From assembly GCF_016618195.1 (NCBI RefSeq), contig NZ_CP067099.1, forward strand, positions 2,790,001 to 2,854,000: a stretch of 64,000 bases of DNA. The letters run 5' to 3'. Made by a program: the position numbers and the translations under genes. This DNA is from Providencia manganoxydans. GTDB lineage: Bacteria > Pseudomonadota > Gammaproteobacteria > Enterobacterales > Enterobacteriaceae. The notes beneath the pieces were generated by a model. That model made no database searches. It was not told the DNA's origin and worked only from the letters and a program-made list of their open reading frames with translations. Positions 19,519-28,205 of this stretch are shown here, piece by piece. Position 1 is the first letter of the stretch; every line of letters begins with the position of its first letter.

Positions 19519-20277
19519 ATGAAAAAAGGATTTATTGTTAGTTCACTTACATTGATACTAACCTCTTCGTTATCAACTACCTCGTTCGCGTTACCTCTTT
19601 CTTCTATTCTCATCGAGCCAATTGTTGCTATCTCAGAAACATTATCGGAAATACCAACTGAAAAACCGTCTATAGAACATAAAAAAGCAGTGATGAAAAA
19701 ATATGAAGAGCATCGTCTGCGAACTCTTTTTGGCAACCATAATAAACTGATTACCGATCCACCATCTACTTTAGAAGACCACATCTATAAAATAATCAAT
19801 CAAGATATGGAAGATATATATCGTGAGCTAGAGCCCAAGATGTCAGAAATCGATAAAAATACTCAACAGGCTATTTCTCATAACAACCTTCATATTTATG
19901 ATAAAATTGATTTAGCTGATAAAAAATATCATAAAAAGCATTCTGAAAATGTAAAAAAACTTACCGTTCTTCGTGAAGACTTTAATAAAGCTCAAAGTGA
20001 AAATACGGCTCATTTTTCTCAAATGGAGAAAAAAATCAGCAAAACGACTAAACAAGCGAATTCAGGCATCGCTTCCGTCGCTGCGATGTCGAATATTCCT
20101 TATGCTATGAATACACGCTTTAGCCTTGGTGCTGGTTTAGGTAACTACCGTAATGGCAATGCTGTCGCTGTCGGGGCGCAATATCAAATCAAAGAAAACG
20201 TTAACTTACGTAGTTCTGTCTCTTGGAATAATTCAGACAGTGCAGTTGTTGGTGCTGGCGTTGCGATTGGCTGGTAA
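19519..20277 (+). CDS. Very short YadA-anchor (trimeric autotransporter) protein
   Basis: A 252-residue protein with a Sec signal peptide (cleavage probably after TSFA, about residue 24). A central helical part (about 100-185) is rich in K, E, D and Q and has heptad-like spacing, so it is probably a coiled-coil stalk. The C-terminal 70 residues are a clear YadA anchor: GIASVAAMSNIP, then SLGAGLGNYRNGNAVAVGAQ, ending AVVGAGVAIGW with the terminal aromatic residue of outer-membrane beta barrels. Three chains would form one 12-strand pore. There is no YadA-type head, so any surface domain must come from the 75 residues between signal peptide and stalk. It is a minimal trimeric autotransporter, complete by its ends rather than truncated. 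Confidence 0.85.
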   Translation: MKKGFIVSSLTLILTSSLSTTSFALPLSSILIEPIVAISETLSEIPTEKPSIEHKKAVMKKYEEHRLRTLFGNHNKLITDPPSTLEDHIYKIINQDMEDIYRELEPKMSEIDKNTQQAISHNNLHIYDKIDLADKKYHKKHSENVKKLTVLREDFNKAQSENTAHFSQMEKKISKTTKQANSGIASVAAMSNIPYAMNTRFSLGAGLGNYRNGNAVAVGAQYQIKENVNLRSSVSWNNSDSAVVGAGVAIGW

Positions 20278-20305
20278 TCCATTATTTCTAGTTATTCGTA
20301 AGTAA

Positions 20306-20331
20306 AAATAGTGCCTTGACTGGCACTATTT
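20306..20331. terminator. Bidirectional terminator between YadA-like gene and fimbrial operon
   Basis: Ten-base arms AAATAGTGCC and GGCACTATTT with a six-base loop. It lies between the ends of two converging transcription units, with T-rich sequence on the far side of the stem on both strands. Confidence 0.85.
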
Positions 20332-20347
20332 ATAAATAAAAGACAAC

Positions 20348-21463
20348 TTAATCAAATGTCGCTATCAGCCAAGCGGAGCCTTTATAGTCACCTGCTACAG
20401 CATTACTGCCTTGAATATGACTGGTTATCTTAATGGTTCTTAAATCTTTAATATCAACTTTAAAATCTTTTCCCGTTTGACCGGTTATTTCATCGGTCAT
20501 GCTCAAATCGCTATAAATTTTATTATTTTGACTACTGGTCATCGGCAAACGTTTCTGTGGGTCGCCGTCGGTAGCATAATCGAGACGTAATCTAACTTTT
20601 GTTGACATGGAAAATTTACAGTTATAGGTGACTTTCTCTGTGACTACACTGTCATAATTTAGCGTATTTAACTGCCCATGACGTAAGTTAACTGTGCCCG
20701 CTAGTCCCGTGCTGGTCATGGTTGTACAAGAAGAACCTACATTTAATGTTGAAGAAAGTAATCGCATTGGTACTGTGGTTTCACCTAATGGCCAAGATGT
20801 GTATGTTGGAGGCGTTTTAGGGCTCATAAATGCACGTACATAGCCCCCAAGTGGCATAGAAGCAATAACTACCTGACCATCAATAATTCTTTCATTAATA
20901 TAAAATGTCACTGTAATTGGAAATTGTACTGCAAAACCAGAGGCTGACTGTGTCGATCCACTCGAAGCATTAGCACAAGCAGTAGCACCTGTAATATTCA
21001 ACCAATTGAGCATTTTACTATCAACTGTCATCACGACATTACTATTAACGCGATAACCTGTTTTACCATCGACCGTCGTCCCCGCTGAAGGTGCATATAT
21101 AAATAGCCTATGGTAAGCACTATCACTACCAATATTTGTGCTCATTCCCCCCCATGTTCTACCAATACACCTTGCTGTGCCTGTTACGCTAACAGAAGGA
21201 CCGCTACCATTAATCACTATCGGGCTACCCACACGATAATAGTTTTTACCATCAGAACCAACCACAGGGGTAGAAGCTATGGAACTATTGCTAGCGAGCT
21301 GAATTAAATATCCATCATTTGGGTCTTGGATCATCGGGGCGTAGTTTGCTAATGCAATTGATGGAAGCAATAAACTACCCAATGAAATTAAACTACACCA
21401 AATTTTCTTTTTATGAAAAGACTGCAACCAGTGTGTAGGAATAGTACCTTTTAAATCCAACAT
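20348..21463 (-). CDS. Fimbrial tip adhesin (MrpH/PapG position)
   Basis: A 371-residue two-domain protein at the end of the fimbrial operon. A long signal peptide ends near SIALA (about residue 39). The N-terminal half (about 40-235) has four cysteines and would be the lectin or ligand-binding domain; I see no close family resemblance there. The C-terminal part (about 250-371) has the paired cysteines (GSSCTTM, YNCKF) and closing strand GSAWLIATFD of a pilin domain, which plugs into the next subunit by donor-strand exchange. It is larger than P. mirabilis MrpH (about 275 residues), so receptor specificity probably differs. Confidence 0.75.
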   Translation of the reverse strand: MLDLKGTIPTHWLQSFHKKKIWCSLISLGSLLLPSIALANYAPMIQDPNDGYLIQLASNSSIASTPVVGSDGKNYYRVGSPIVINGSGPSVSVTGTARCIGRTWGGMSTNIGSDSAYHRLFIYAPSAGTTVDGKTGYRVNSNVVMTVDSKMLNWLNITGATACANASSGSTQSASGFAVQFPITVTFYINERIIDGQVVIASMPLGGYVRAFMSPKTPPTYTSWPLGETTVPMRLLSSTLNVGSSCTTMTSTGLAGTVNLRHGQLNTLNYDSVVTEKVTYNCKFSMSTKVRLRLDYATDGDPQKRLPMTSSQNNKIYSDLSMTDEITGQTGKDFKVDIKDLRTIKITSHIQGSNAVAGDYKGSAWLIATFD

Positions 21464-21478
21464 AATAAAATGATCCTA

Positions 21479-22012
21479 CTAGTTATAAGTCACAGCAAGG
21501 GTGACAGTTGAAGTAAATTTCCCCAGCACCAACTGATTGATTGGCACCGCATTGACTAACTGCGCCTGTAAATCCATACGGTATAATGTCGCATCCACCC
21601 GTTCGGGATAGATTCGTTGCTTTTTACTCATTTCCAGCGCACGCACCGTTCCACCCGTCACTTCTTTAAAATCAATCCCTAAGCCATCGGTACTGGTGGC
21701 GAGAATATTTTTTCCGTTATATAACAAGGTGCTTCCTCCTTTAGGATTTAGCACGATCGCTAACGCGTTATTGAAATTACAACCAGAAATATAAAGTGAA
21801 AACTCCTTCACCACCGCAGACTTACTCAGCGCTTCAGGGTTAAGTGTGCCAAAACCAATTTTCATGGGGGAACTGCTGTTCTCACTACGAATATTACAAG
21901 CTGGATCGACCATAGTGGCGGTAACATCCACTAAAACGTCAGCTGAACTCTCTAATGTGACGAACAATAACAGTAACCCTAGTGTTTTTTTTATTTGTTT
22001 GAGTATATTCAC
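21479..22012 (-). CDS. Minor fimbrial subunit (MrpG/PapF position)
   Basis: A 177-residue pilin-type protein with signal peptide (cleavage near ESSA), a disulfide pair (PACNIRS and SGCNFNN) and the C-terminal beta strand TSTVTLAVTYN ending in the penultimate tyrosine, as in subunits recognised by a PapD-type chaperone. It starts one base into the stop of the preceding subunit gene. By order it corresponds to the adaptor next to the tip adhesin. Confidence 0.8.
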   Translation of the reverse strand: MNILKQIKKTLGLLLLFVTLESSADVLVDVTATMVDPACNIRSENSSSPMKIGFGTLNPEALSKSAVVKEFSLYISGCNFNNALAIVLNPKGGSTLLYNGKNILATSTDGLGIDFKEVTGGTVRALEMSKKQRIYPERVDATLYRMDLQAQLVNAVPINQLVLGKFTSTVTLAVTYN

Positions 22013-22545
22013 TATTCGTACTCCACATTAAAGGTCACGATACTGGAAAAATCGCCAATCTTGGCTTCACCCGTAGCTGGCTTGCGAACAAAAACACCAA
22101 AGTCGAATTGCTGTAAACCTTCAACAACATTGACATCACCAATAGTCATGGGTTGATTCCATACAATAGGTTTTTCATCTTGATCAATGATCCCTAGCAC
22201 CACCCCACTGTCACCTTTGGTAGTTAAAAAACTATCACCACCAATGTTGACTAATTCCTGACTTTTCCAAGTCAGTTTGATACTTTTTTGCAAATCCGTT
22301 TCACTGCATTTATCAATGGCAATGGAAAAAGGCGTCACTGCACTGGTTGTATTTTCATTAATAAATTGCCAACGTAAGTTGTACAGTGTGATCTTTTTAT
22401 TGATGGATTCCGCTGCTACTTGGCATGCAGTACTGACCAATTCGCCACTAAACTCAACATCCAAGCTATTCGCTGCCCATGTCTGAGGCGGACAACTTAG
22501 AAGTACCACAGGAAGCAGCCAAAAATGCATCGTAGCCTTATTCAT
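22012..22545 (-). CDS. Minor fimbrial subunit (MrpF position)
   Basis: A 177-residue pilin-type protein with a signal peptide (cleavage near TWAA), cysteines in STACQVA and DKCSETD and a closing strand FSSIVTFNVEYE. Its start overlaps the end of the preceding gene by eight bases and its stop overlaps the next start by one base, so the block is translationally coupled. Probably an adaptor or tip-fibrillum subunit. Confidence 0.8.
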   Translation of the reverse strand: MNKATMHFWLLPVVLLSCPPQTWAANSLDVEFSGELVSTACQVAAESINKKITLYNLRWQFINENTTSAVTPFSIAIDKCSETDLQKSIKLTWKSQELVNIGGDSFLTTKGDSGVVLGIIDQDEKPIVWNQPMTIGDVNVVEGLQQFDFGVFVRKPATGEAKIGDFSSIVTFNVEYE

Positions 22546-22969
22546 AGCTCACCTCTAAACGCAATGTATGCCGATCATTCATCAATATTGGCAGGTGAAT
22601 TGGATTATCCCCATTAAGCAATGAAAGCGGATAACGCACTGAAAACACATCGCGTTGCACATCATAAAATCGCATACTTGCTGGCGTATTAGCAGTGGCA
22701 TCAAATAATTTCATTTCTCGGTAATCATTTCCCGCGCCACACCCTGTTAAACGCCACGTTTTATCTAGACTTAAATTACATGGAGCATTAAATAGTGTGG
22801 CACTCACTTGTATTCGGCCTTGATGCAACGGTTCATAGTCCGATTGATTTACTGGTGTATTCGCCACAGGGAGCTCAGCGTTGGCCAATTGACCGAATAC
22901 ACTGCACGCAATGAGTAATGCCGCTTTGTACCATGTTAATCTCATGAAAATATTGTGTTTGAGCATCAT
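22538..22969 (-). CDS. Small minor fimbrial subunit (MrpE position)
   Basis: A 143-residue protein, shorter than typical pilins. Residues 1-31 contain the signal peptide (cleavage near QLANA). Two cysteines (APCNLSL and TGCGAGN) and the terminal strand HTLRLEVSYE mark it as a pilin-fold subunit. It follows the chaperone gene by 27 bases. Its place in the operon matches MrpE of P. mirabilis MR/P fimbriae, a minor component. Confidence 0.75.
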   Translation of the reverse strand: MMLKHNIFMRLTWYKAALLIACSVFGQLANAELPVANTPVNQSDYEPLHQGRIQVSATLFNAPCNLSLDKTWRLTGCGAGNDYREMKLFDATANTPASMRFYDVQRDVFSVRYPLSLLNGDNPIHLPILMNDRHTLRLEVSYE

Positions 22970-22996
22970 CTTTCCCCGTTAGCCAAACCCTTGAAA

Positions 22997-23728
22997 TTAC
23001 TGTTCACCCGTAACAGCGCATGTATCACCTTGGCAACGAAACGCCAGCGTCGGCTTGCCGCCATAATCATTAATGTACGTGAGATACGGTGTGGATAACG
23101 CTGGCGACACTACATCTTGTACTGACTTAGGTGGCACCATGACGACATCAAATGAATTTTGTTCGGAGGCCGCTTTACTATTTCCTAACCCAATTACGGT
23201 TAAATTAAAGGGGGTGTTATTGTTGATGCGATAACCTTTTGCGGTTTTGGTTAATGTGACCTTATGTGCCCACTTTGTTTCCGACTCAGCTAAAATAGCA
23301 CTTGGGCGATAAAACAGTTTTACTCGTGATTGCAACGCGATTTGTAATGTATTGCCATCGGTAGATTTTGGCGGTACTTCACGCAAATTGAAGTAAAACA
23401 CTGACTCTCGGTCTTGTGGCAGTTTGCTCAATTCAGGCGTCGTACTTAAACGCACTAAACTGGTACTATTAGGCTCAACACGCTGTAATGGAGGAGTTGC
23501 CAAAATTGCGCCTTTAGTCAGTTTATTACCCTGTAAGTCCTCAATCCAACTTTGCGCTAAGTAAGCTTCTTCTGGATTATCATTCGAAATAGTCACGTTA
23601 ATTGACTTTTCAGAGCCCGGAAAAATAATACGAGTTCTATCTAATGTAACGGCGCTGTAAGCACTGATTGAAACTAATGCTGCAACCCCTGCGAGTACAC
23701 GATATAACCCATGACCTAAATTCAACAT
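22997..23728 (-). CDS. Fimbrial periplasmic chaperone (PapD type)
   Basis: A 243-residue periplasmic chaperone that caps pilin subunits by donor-strand complementation. The signal peptide covers about residues 1-26 (cleavage near AYSA). The first domain starts VTLDRTRIIFPG, with the subunit-anchoring arginine, and the conserved PPL and SVFYFNLREVP segment of PapD-like chaperones is present, followed by QSRVKLFYRP with the second anchoring residue, lysine. I chose the ATG at 23728, six bases after GAGG; the longer open frame reaching 23920 runs over the end of the usher gene and has no signal peptide at its start. Confidence 0.92.
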   Translation of the reverse strand: MLNLGHGLYRVLAGVAALVSISAYSAVTLDRTRIIFPGSEKSINVTISNDNPEEAYLAQSWIEDLQGNKLTKGAILATPPLQRVEPNSTSLVRLSTTPELSKLPQDRESVFYFNLREVPPKSTDGNTLQIALQSRVKLFYRPSAILAESETKWAHKVTLTKTAKGYRINNNTPFNLTVIGLGNSKAASEQNSFDVVMVPPKSVQDVVSPALSTPYLTYINDYGGKPTLAFRCQGDTCAVTGEQ

Positions 23729-23756
23729 AATTGACCTCATAAAACGAACTAAAAAA

Positions 23757-26294
23757 TTATTTTGCTGGCGTTGCATTAACCGTTGATAATGCAGGACTGA
23801 CTGGAGAGCATGGCAGCAATAACATGCTTGATAATGATGTGATATTGTCAGGTATTCGTAATTCACATTGCTTTTCTCCGGCCCAATAAACAGAGAGTGT
23901 CTCTTGAGGGGAAATACCAACCAACCACGTCACCCCATCCTCTCCAACAATGCCTAATTCACGATTATCGGTATTACGTACACTGGCACCAAACGGCGGA
24001 TTTTTACCATTATTCAACGATAAAATGGCAAATAGCTTTTCACCTTTCATCACCGATAAGCTGCGATAACCAATCGCGCCTTTGGTTAAGGTGATATCCG
24101 TCGTTGACTCCAATGTTTCTAAATTCTCCGGTAGCTGGCTGGTGTTAATCGATGCTGTCGATTTACGATAACTATTCACGTTAGGAATAACCGCAAGCCC
24201 AAAACGGTTAGTTTTGATCACACCGCTATCTAGAGGCACATCACCCACCCCCGGTGTTTCAATCATTAGACGCGTATCGCCATTCGCGCTACGGTGTAAA
24301 GCGACCCCGTGAGCCGTCGCAGTGATCCCACTGTTAATTGAAGCCCCAAAACTACGGTATTGTTGCGGCACATAACTGGCGTTCGCCGATAAGTTAGCTT
24401 GCGATAAGTCACGTGAATAATAGCCACTGATACTCGATTGACTTTCCATATTTTGTCCATGGTTATAGCCAACATTCAGGCTGTAATTATCACGGTCGCT
24501 ATAGCCGCTATACCCAACACTATGGTTATATTGGTTATTACCTCCGGCGCGCGAATACAGCTCGGAAAAGGTAATATTGTGCCCGCTATACAAAGGGATC
24601 GTTAAATACAGGTTGATCGCATCATCTTTATAGCCGTTATCACGCTCAGTACGCGTTGCCGATAATGAAATATTGGCATCTTGTTGCGATAGCACAGGAA
24701 TACTGATATTCGTGCTGGCATATAATCCATACTGTGTCTGTGGCTTATCTTGCCAATAAGTACTGTATTGATAATTCAGCGATAAATTGAAATTATCAAA
24801 ATACTTATTCAAATAAATTTGATAATTTTCTTTTGGTGCTCGCACCACGTACCCTGTGCGTTCTTGATCCATAAACTGAGTGAGTGTGCGGTAATTTCTA
24901 TCCGCAAATCGGTAGCCTGCGAAGGTAATATCCGTACGTAATGCATCAAACGACTTTGCATAGTTGAGGCGAAATGAGCGTCCTTGCAGAGTTTGGTTGG
25001 TAAAATGGGCAAAAGACTGTGTAATATCGAATGACAAAGCACCGAAAGCAAACAAGTCTCGACCAATACCAATCGCCGCAGTTTGGTAATCACCATTAAG
25101 TTGCGAGCCCCCATACAGTGACCATGCATTGGATAAACCATACGACAATTCACCACCAACCACAGGTTTACCAGTCAGGTTATGGCCGTCATAGCGCGTT
25201 TTACCAGCAACTAACTTATAAATAATGCGTCCGGGACGGGTTAAATAAGGCAGCGAGGCCGTACTGAGGCTAAATTTTTTCTCTTCACCATTTTCTTCAC
25301 GCACCGTCACATCAAGTACACCACGTACACCACTGTCTAACGTCTGAATACGGAATGGGCCCGGTGGTACCGTAGTTTCTAAAATAATTCGATCTTGGCT
25401 ACGCACAATGACCGTAGCATTGGTATTTGCCACACCAATAATTTCTGGTGCATAACCTACCAATTTAGGCGGTAACATACGGTCGTCACTTTCTAAGGAA
25501 AGGCCTGTGTATTGCCATGACTCAAATACATCGGAATAGAAGTAGTTTTCACCAATGGTTAAAATGGAGGCAAGTTTCTTCAAGGACGTAAACGCATACA
25601 ATCGGCTAAAATCAAAATTATGCGTTTCTTGTGGGTTGCTGCCGCCGTGCTGCTTTTGATAGGTTGCGTTATAGTCGCCACGTAAACGCCAAGCACCGAG
25701 GTTAATACCCGCCGTACCATTAGCAGATAAATAAGTACGCTTGTTGCCTTTGTTCTCTTCGGTCACCGAAACATTCGCGTTGTAATCAACAAAAGCCCCA
25801 TTAATCCCTTCTTCCCATAATGCAGGCGGGACCCAGTTAGGATCACGGTATTCCATCCATAATTGTGGAATAGTAATTTTCAGTGATAGCGTAGGCAATT
25901 CAATTATCGATTGCATACCTTTTAATGCGGAAAGATCAAGGCACTGGCCATCATCGTAAGTCGTGACTTTTTCTTTTGCCGAATCTTTCAAACCAATCAG
26001 ATCCAATAAATTAGCCGGTATACAAATTGCTTGGTGCTGGTCATTTTGTTCAAGAACCGCAATATCACGAGGTGCGCCTAAGCGCTGCCCGTTAACAAAA
26101 ACAGTTAATACATAGTTTCCGGGAGGCACATAACCGGCAACAGAAAATTGGCTCATATCCACGTTTTGCATATCTTCTGCATCCAATACATCCGTATTGA
26201 ATTCTGTTGCATACGCCGTGCATGCACTGACGCTCACCGCCAATAAAACGGCCAGCCTTATTTTGCTAAGTTTGAACATCATGCTCTGTACCAT
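23757..26294 (-). CDS. Fimbrial outer-membrane usher (PapC type)
   Basis: An 845-residue usher that forms the outer-membrane pore through which the fimbria is built. After the signal peptide (cleavage near TAYA) comes the N-terminal chaperone-subunit binding domain (FNTDVLDAEDMQNVDMSQF), then the 24-strand barrel interrupted by the plug (RTIL-type segments, PPGPFRIQTL and SGVRGVLDVTVREENGE), and two C-terminal domains (GEKLFAILSL, PPFGASV). The ATG at 26294 and two others five and six codons in are possible starts; ribosome binding sites are poor for all. A 28-base gap separates it from the chaperone gene. Confidence 0.94.
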   Translation of the reverse strand: MVQSMMFKLSKIRLAVLLAVSVSACTAYATEFNTDVLDAEDMQNVDMSQFSVAGYVPPGNYVLTVFVNGQRLGAPRDIAVLEQNDQHQAICIPANLLDLIGLKDSAKEKVTTYDDGQCLDLSALKGMQSIIELPTLSLKITIPQLWMEYRDPNWVPPALWEEGINGAFVDYNANVSVTEENKGNKRTYLSANGTAGINLGAWRLRGDYNATYQKQHGGSNPQETHNFDFSRLYAFTSLKKLASILTIGENYFYSDVFESWQYTGLSLESDDRMLPPKLVGYAPEIIGVANTNATVIVRSQDRIILETTVPPGPFRIQTLDSGVRGVLDVTVREENGEEKKFSLSTASLPYLTRPGRIIYKLVAGKTRYDGHNLTGKPVVGGELSYGLSNAWSLYGGSQLNGDYQTAAIGIGRDLFAFGALSFDITQSFAHFTNQTLQGRSFRLNYAKSFDALRTDITFAGYRFADRNYRTLTQFMDQERTGYVVRAPKENYQIYLNKYFDNFNLSLNYQYSTYWQDKPQTQYGLYASTNISIPVLSQQDANISLSATRTERDNGYKDDAINLYLTIPLYSGHNITFSELYSRAGGNNQYNHSVGYSGYSDRDNYSLNVGYNHGQNMESQSSISGYYSRDLSQANLSANASYVPQQYRSFGASINSGITATAHGVALHRSANGDTRLMIETPGVGDVPLDSGVIKTNRFGLAVIPNVNSYRKSTASINTSQLPENLETLESTTDITLTKGAIGYRSLSVMKGEKLFAILSLNNGKNPPFGASVRNTDNRELGIVGEDGVTWLVGISPQETLSVYWAGEKQCELRIPDNITSLSSMLLLPCSPVSPALSTVNATPAK

Positions 26295-26352
26295 CCCAAA
26301 GACAACAAAAATGCCGTCCTCAATGTTATTATTGAAGAAGTGTTTCTATGCT

Positions 26353-26952
26353 TTATTGATAATCGATAAAAAAACGAACTAACCCCTGATAACTTCCTGC
26401 TTGTAACGGTTTCCCGGTCAGTTCTAGCCGTAAAAAATAACGTAAAAAGAGGGTTTGCCCTGATTTACCTTGCCGTAACACACTCTTAAACAAAGGGTAG
26501 CTTTCTCCAGGTATCAAGATATTTTTCGTGTTATCAAGCACAGAGACTCCCAAACCTTGGGAAGGCCCTTGTAAGACAAATGCATGGATATTGTCAGCTC
26601 CTTGCCCATCAAAACGTATCGTCCATGTTTTGCTATCAATAGTGCTATACACACTGCCACAATCACGAAGCTCAATATCAAATGGCCGAGTTTGTTGTTC
26701 TCGTTCTACCGCCGTTGAAAGCTTGGTCATCGTTAAAGATGAAAAATCGACCGTTTGATAACGATTTGACATCACAATCGAACATGGCGTCGAGATCACA
26801 CTGCCAACAAGTTGAGTCACCCCTTCATGGCGCATACCCACCTCTTTCGCGGCAAAAACTGGTGTACCACCAAAGATAAGCGAAAATAAGATCCCTGTTA
26901 TTTGCAGACCAACATGTTGATAAACAGCCACCCATCTCTCCCTAACAGGCAT
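26353..26952 (-). CDS. Fimbrial anchor/terminator subunit (PapH/MrpB type)
   Basis: A 199-residue pilin-fold protein between the major subunit and the usher, the place of papH and mrpB, whose products stop growth and anchor the fimbria. The signal peptide ends near TPVFA. Cysteines occur in STPCSIVM and LRDCGSV, and the chain ends QGLVRFFIDYQ. I favour the ATG at 26952 because it gives a normal signal peptide; an in-frame GTG at 27009 would add 19 residues. Two hairpins precede it. Confidence 0.8.
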   Translation of the reverse strand: MPVRERWVAVYQHVGLQITGILFSLIFGGTPVFAAKEVGMRHEGVTQLVGSVISTPCSIVMSNRYQTVDFSSLTMTKLSTAVEREQQTRPFDIELRDCGSVYSTIDSKTWTIRFDGQGADNIHAFVLQGPSQGLGVSVLDNTKNILIPGESYPLFKSVLRQGKSGQTLFLRYFLRLELTGKPLQAGSYQGLVRFFIDYQ

Positions 26953-27062
26953 CAAAAATCCGCCCGTAATCTGACTGTTAACAAACAAAAACTGTTTGAC
27001 GGCAGTCACTAGAGGTTGTTAAATATTCGAAGAAAATCAATTTATTGATTTTCAATTGAAAT

Positions 27063-27130
27063 ACGAAGAGGGAGAAATTACCGTTTGCCCCTCTTCGTGA
27101 GCAAGATTGGCCGCCAGTGTTCGCTGGCGG
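27063..27130 (-). other. Two stem-loops between major subunit and anchor genes
   Basis: Reading the minus strand away from the major subunit stop: first CCGCCAG / CTGGCGG with a six-base loop (27130-27111), then a perfect ten-base stem ACGAAGAGGG / CCCTCTTCGT with a 16-base loop (27098-27063). Neither has a clean T-run. In pap-type operons, such structures stabilise the major-subunit mRNA and cut read-through, so that the main pilin is made in excess; that role here is an inference. Confidence 0.6.
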
Positions 27131-27143
27131 TCAATTTATCGAC

Positions 27144-27695
27144 TTATTGATATGTGATACGGAAGTTAGAGATAGCACTGAATTTACCTTCAGCCACATC
27201 TTTAGTTGTATCAACTGCTTTAGCTAGTGCCTTGAAAGTTAATGTGTTATCACCAGTTTGGTTTGCAATACGAGGTAATACGTCGGTCGCTTTACCGAAC
27301 TCGAAACCGTCGATCAAAATACCAAGGTTGTTTGCATTTCCTGCTGAAGTTGCCAACAATGTATTGTCTTTATCTGCATAAGTTTGGCCAGTAAATACCA
27401 ATTCCATTGATTTCACTGCTACAGGTTTACCTTCAGTATCTTTGCCAAAGTTAGCAAAATCACAGCCTGTAAATTTGATATCGAAATCCGCTTCCGCCGC
27501 TTTACCACTTTCCAGAGCCTTACGTGACAGCTGCCCAAAATCAACAGTTTGTTTCAGAGAAGACTGCTCAATATTACAAGGTGTGTTAACAACAGAGCCC
27601 ACAAAGTTAATTGTCCCTGTGTTATCGGCCATTGAGCTGAATGGAACAACAGATGCCGCAAATACAGTTGCAATCGCTAATTTAGTTAATTTCAT
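27144..27695 (-). CDS. Major fimbrial subunit (MrpA/PapA type)
   Basis: A 183-residue pilin. Signal peptide residues 1-23 (cleavage near SSMA), donor strand TGTINFVGSVVNTPCNIEQ at the mature start, a disulfide between that cysteine and FTGCDFANF, and the terminal strand FSAISNFRITYQ with the penultimate tyrosine. AAGGAA lies eight bases before the ATG. It is the first structural gene of the operon and is followed by hairpins that would favour its over-production. Confidence 0.9.
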   Translation of the reverse strand: MKLTKLAIATVFAASVVPFSSMADNTGTINFVGSVVNTPCNIEQSSLKQTVDFGQLSRKALESGKAAEADFDIKFTGCDFANFGKDTEGKPVAVKSMELVFTGQTYADKDNTLLATSAGNANNLGILIDGFEFGKATDVLPRIANQTGDNTLTFKALAKAVDTTKDVAEGKFSAISNFRITYQ

Positions 27696-27855
27696 TTATT
27701 TTTCCTTTCTAGTAAAAAGACAATAGAAACCATTCACCTTTTAAATAAAGGTGTTAATTTCATTTTTTTTGAAACGTAAAAGTTACATCATTAATAACAG
27801 CATCATCCTGTTGCTATTTAAGTCCCTTATTTATCGCTAAGCGAGATAGTCGATC

Positions 27856-27879
27856 CTATAGGCTATAAATAGCCTATAG
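27856..27879. promoter_or_regulatory. Perfect palindrome upstream of the fimbrial operon
   Basis: CTATAGGCTA-TAAA-TAGCCTATAG, a perfect ten-base dyad with a four-base centre, lies 41 bases after the regulator gene and 160 bases before the major subunit. On the plus strand it is followed by ATTTTTT, like a terminator, but no plus-strand gene reads into it; on the minus strand there is no T-run. It could be an operator for the neighbouring XRE-type regulator or an attenuator between the two genes. Confidence 0.45.
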
Positions 27880-27920
27880 AATATTTTTTCATACTCATTA
27901 TTAAATAGAAAAGTAAACTT

Positions 27921-28205
27921 CTATAGAAAGTGCTTTCTTTCCTGTATTCTCATTTCCATCATATCATCTGAATAATTAATCATGACGGAGAAAAAAAATT
28001 CTGACCAGCTTTTCCCTAAAATATCGAGCATAACATCGAGAGTTTCAATATTAATGCCGGATTCGCCTCGTTCATAGCGCGAAATTTGTTGCTGACTAAC
28101 CTGCATTAATCTGCCCAATTGATGTCCTGTGAGAGATTGATTCTTTCTTGCTTTTTTTAAAAAGCTTCCAATCTCCTTTCGTAATAACTCTTTATTTTTT
28201 GTCAT
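27921..28205 (-). CDS. MrpJ-type fimbria-linked transcriptional regulator
   Basis: A 94-residue XRE-type helix-turn-helix protein: LGRLMQVSQQQISRYERGES holds the recognition helix with the SQQQxSRYE signature shared by MrpJ and its fimbria-linked paralogues in Proteus. In P. mirabilis MrpJ represses flhDC and so switches cells from swimming to adhesion. Here the gene is upstream of, and in the same direction as, the fimbrial operon, and lies inside the flagellar cluster. The ATG at 28205 is preferred; a TTG five codons up is the only alternative and neither has a good ribosome binding site. Function is inferred from the motif and the context. Confidence 0.8.
   Translation of the reverse strand: MTKNKELLRKEIGSFLKKARKNQSLTGHQLGRLMQVSQQQISRYERGESGINIETLDVMLDILGKSWSEFFFSVMINYSDDMMEMRIQERKHFL

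Noticed and set aside
22997..23920. Chaperone gene starting at 23920 (307 residues)
   Set aside because: The extra 64 residues overlap the usher gene in another frame and hide the signal peptide; the ATG at 23728 has a good ribosome binding site.
26353..27920. Invertible promoter element of the MrpI/FimE kind
   Set aside because: I looked for a recombinase gene and paired inverted repeats around the fimbrial promoter; no recombinase is present and the only dyad is the short palindrome at 27856, with no second distant copy.
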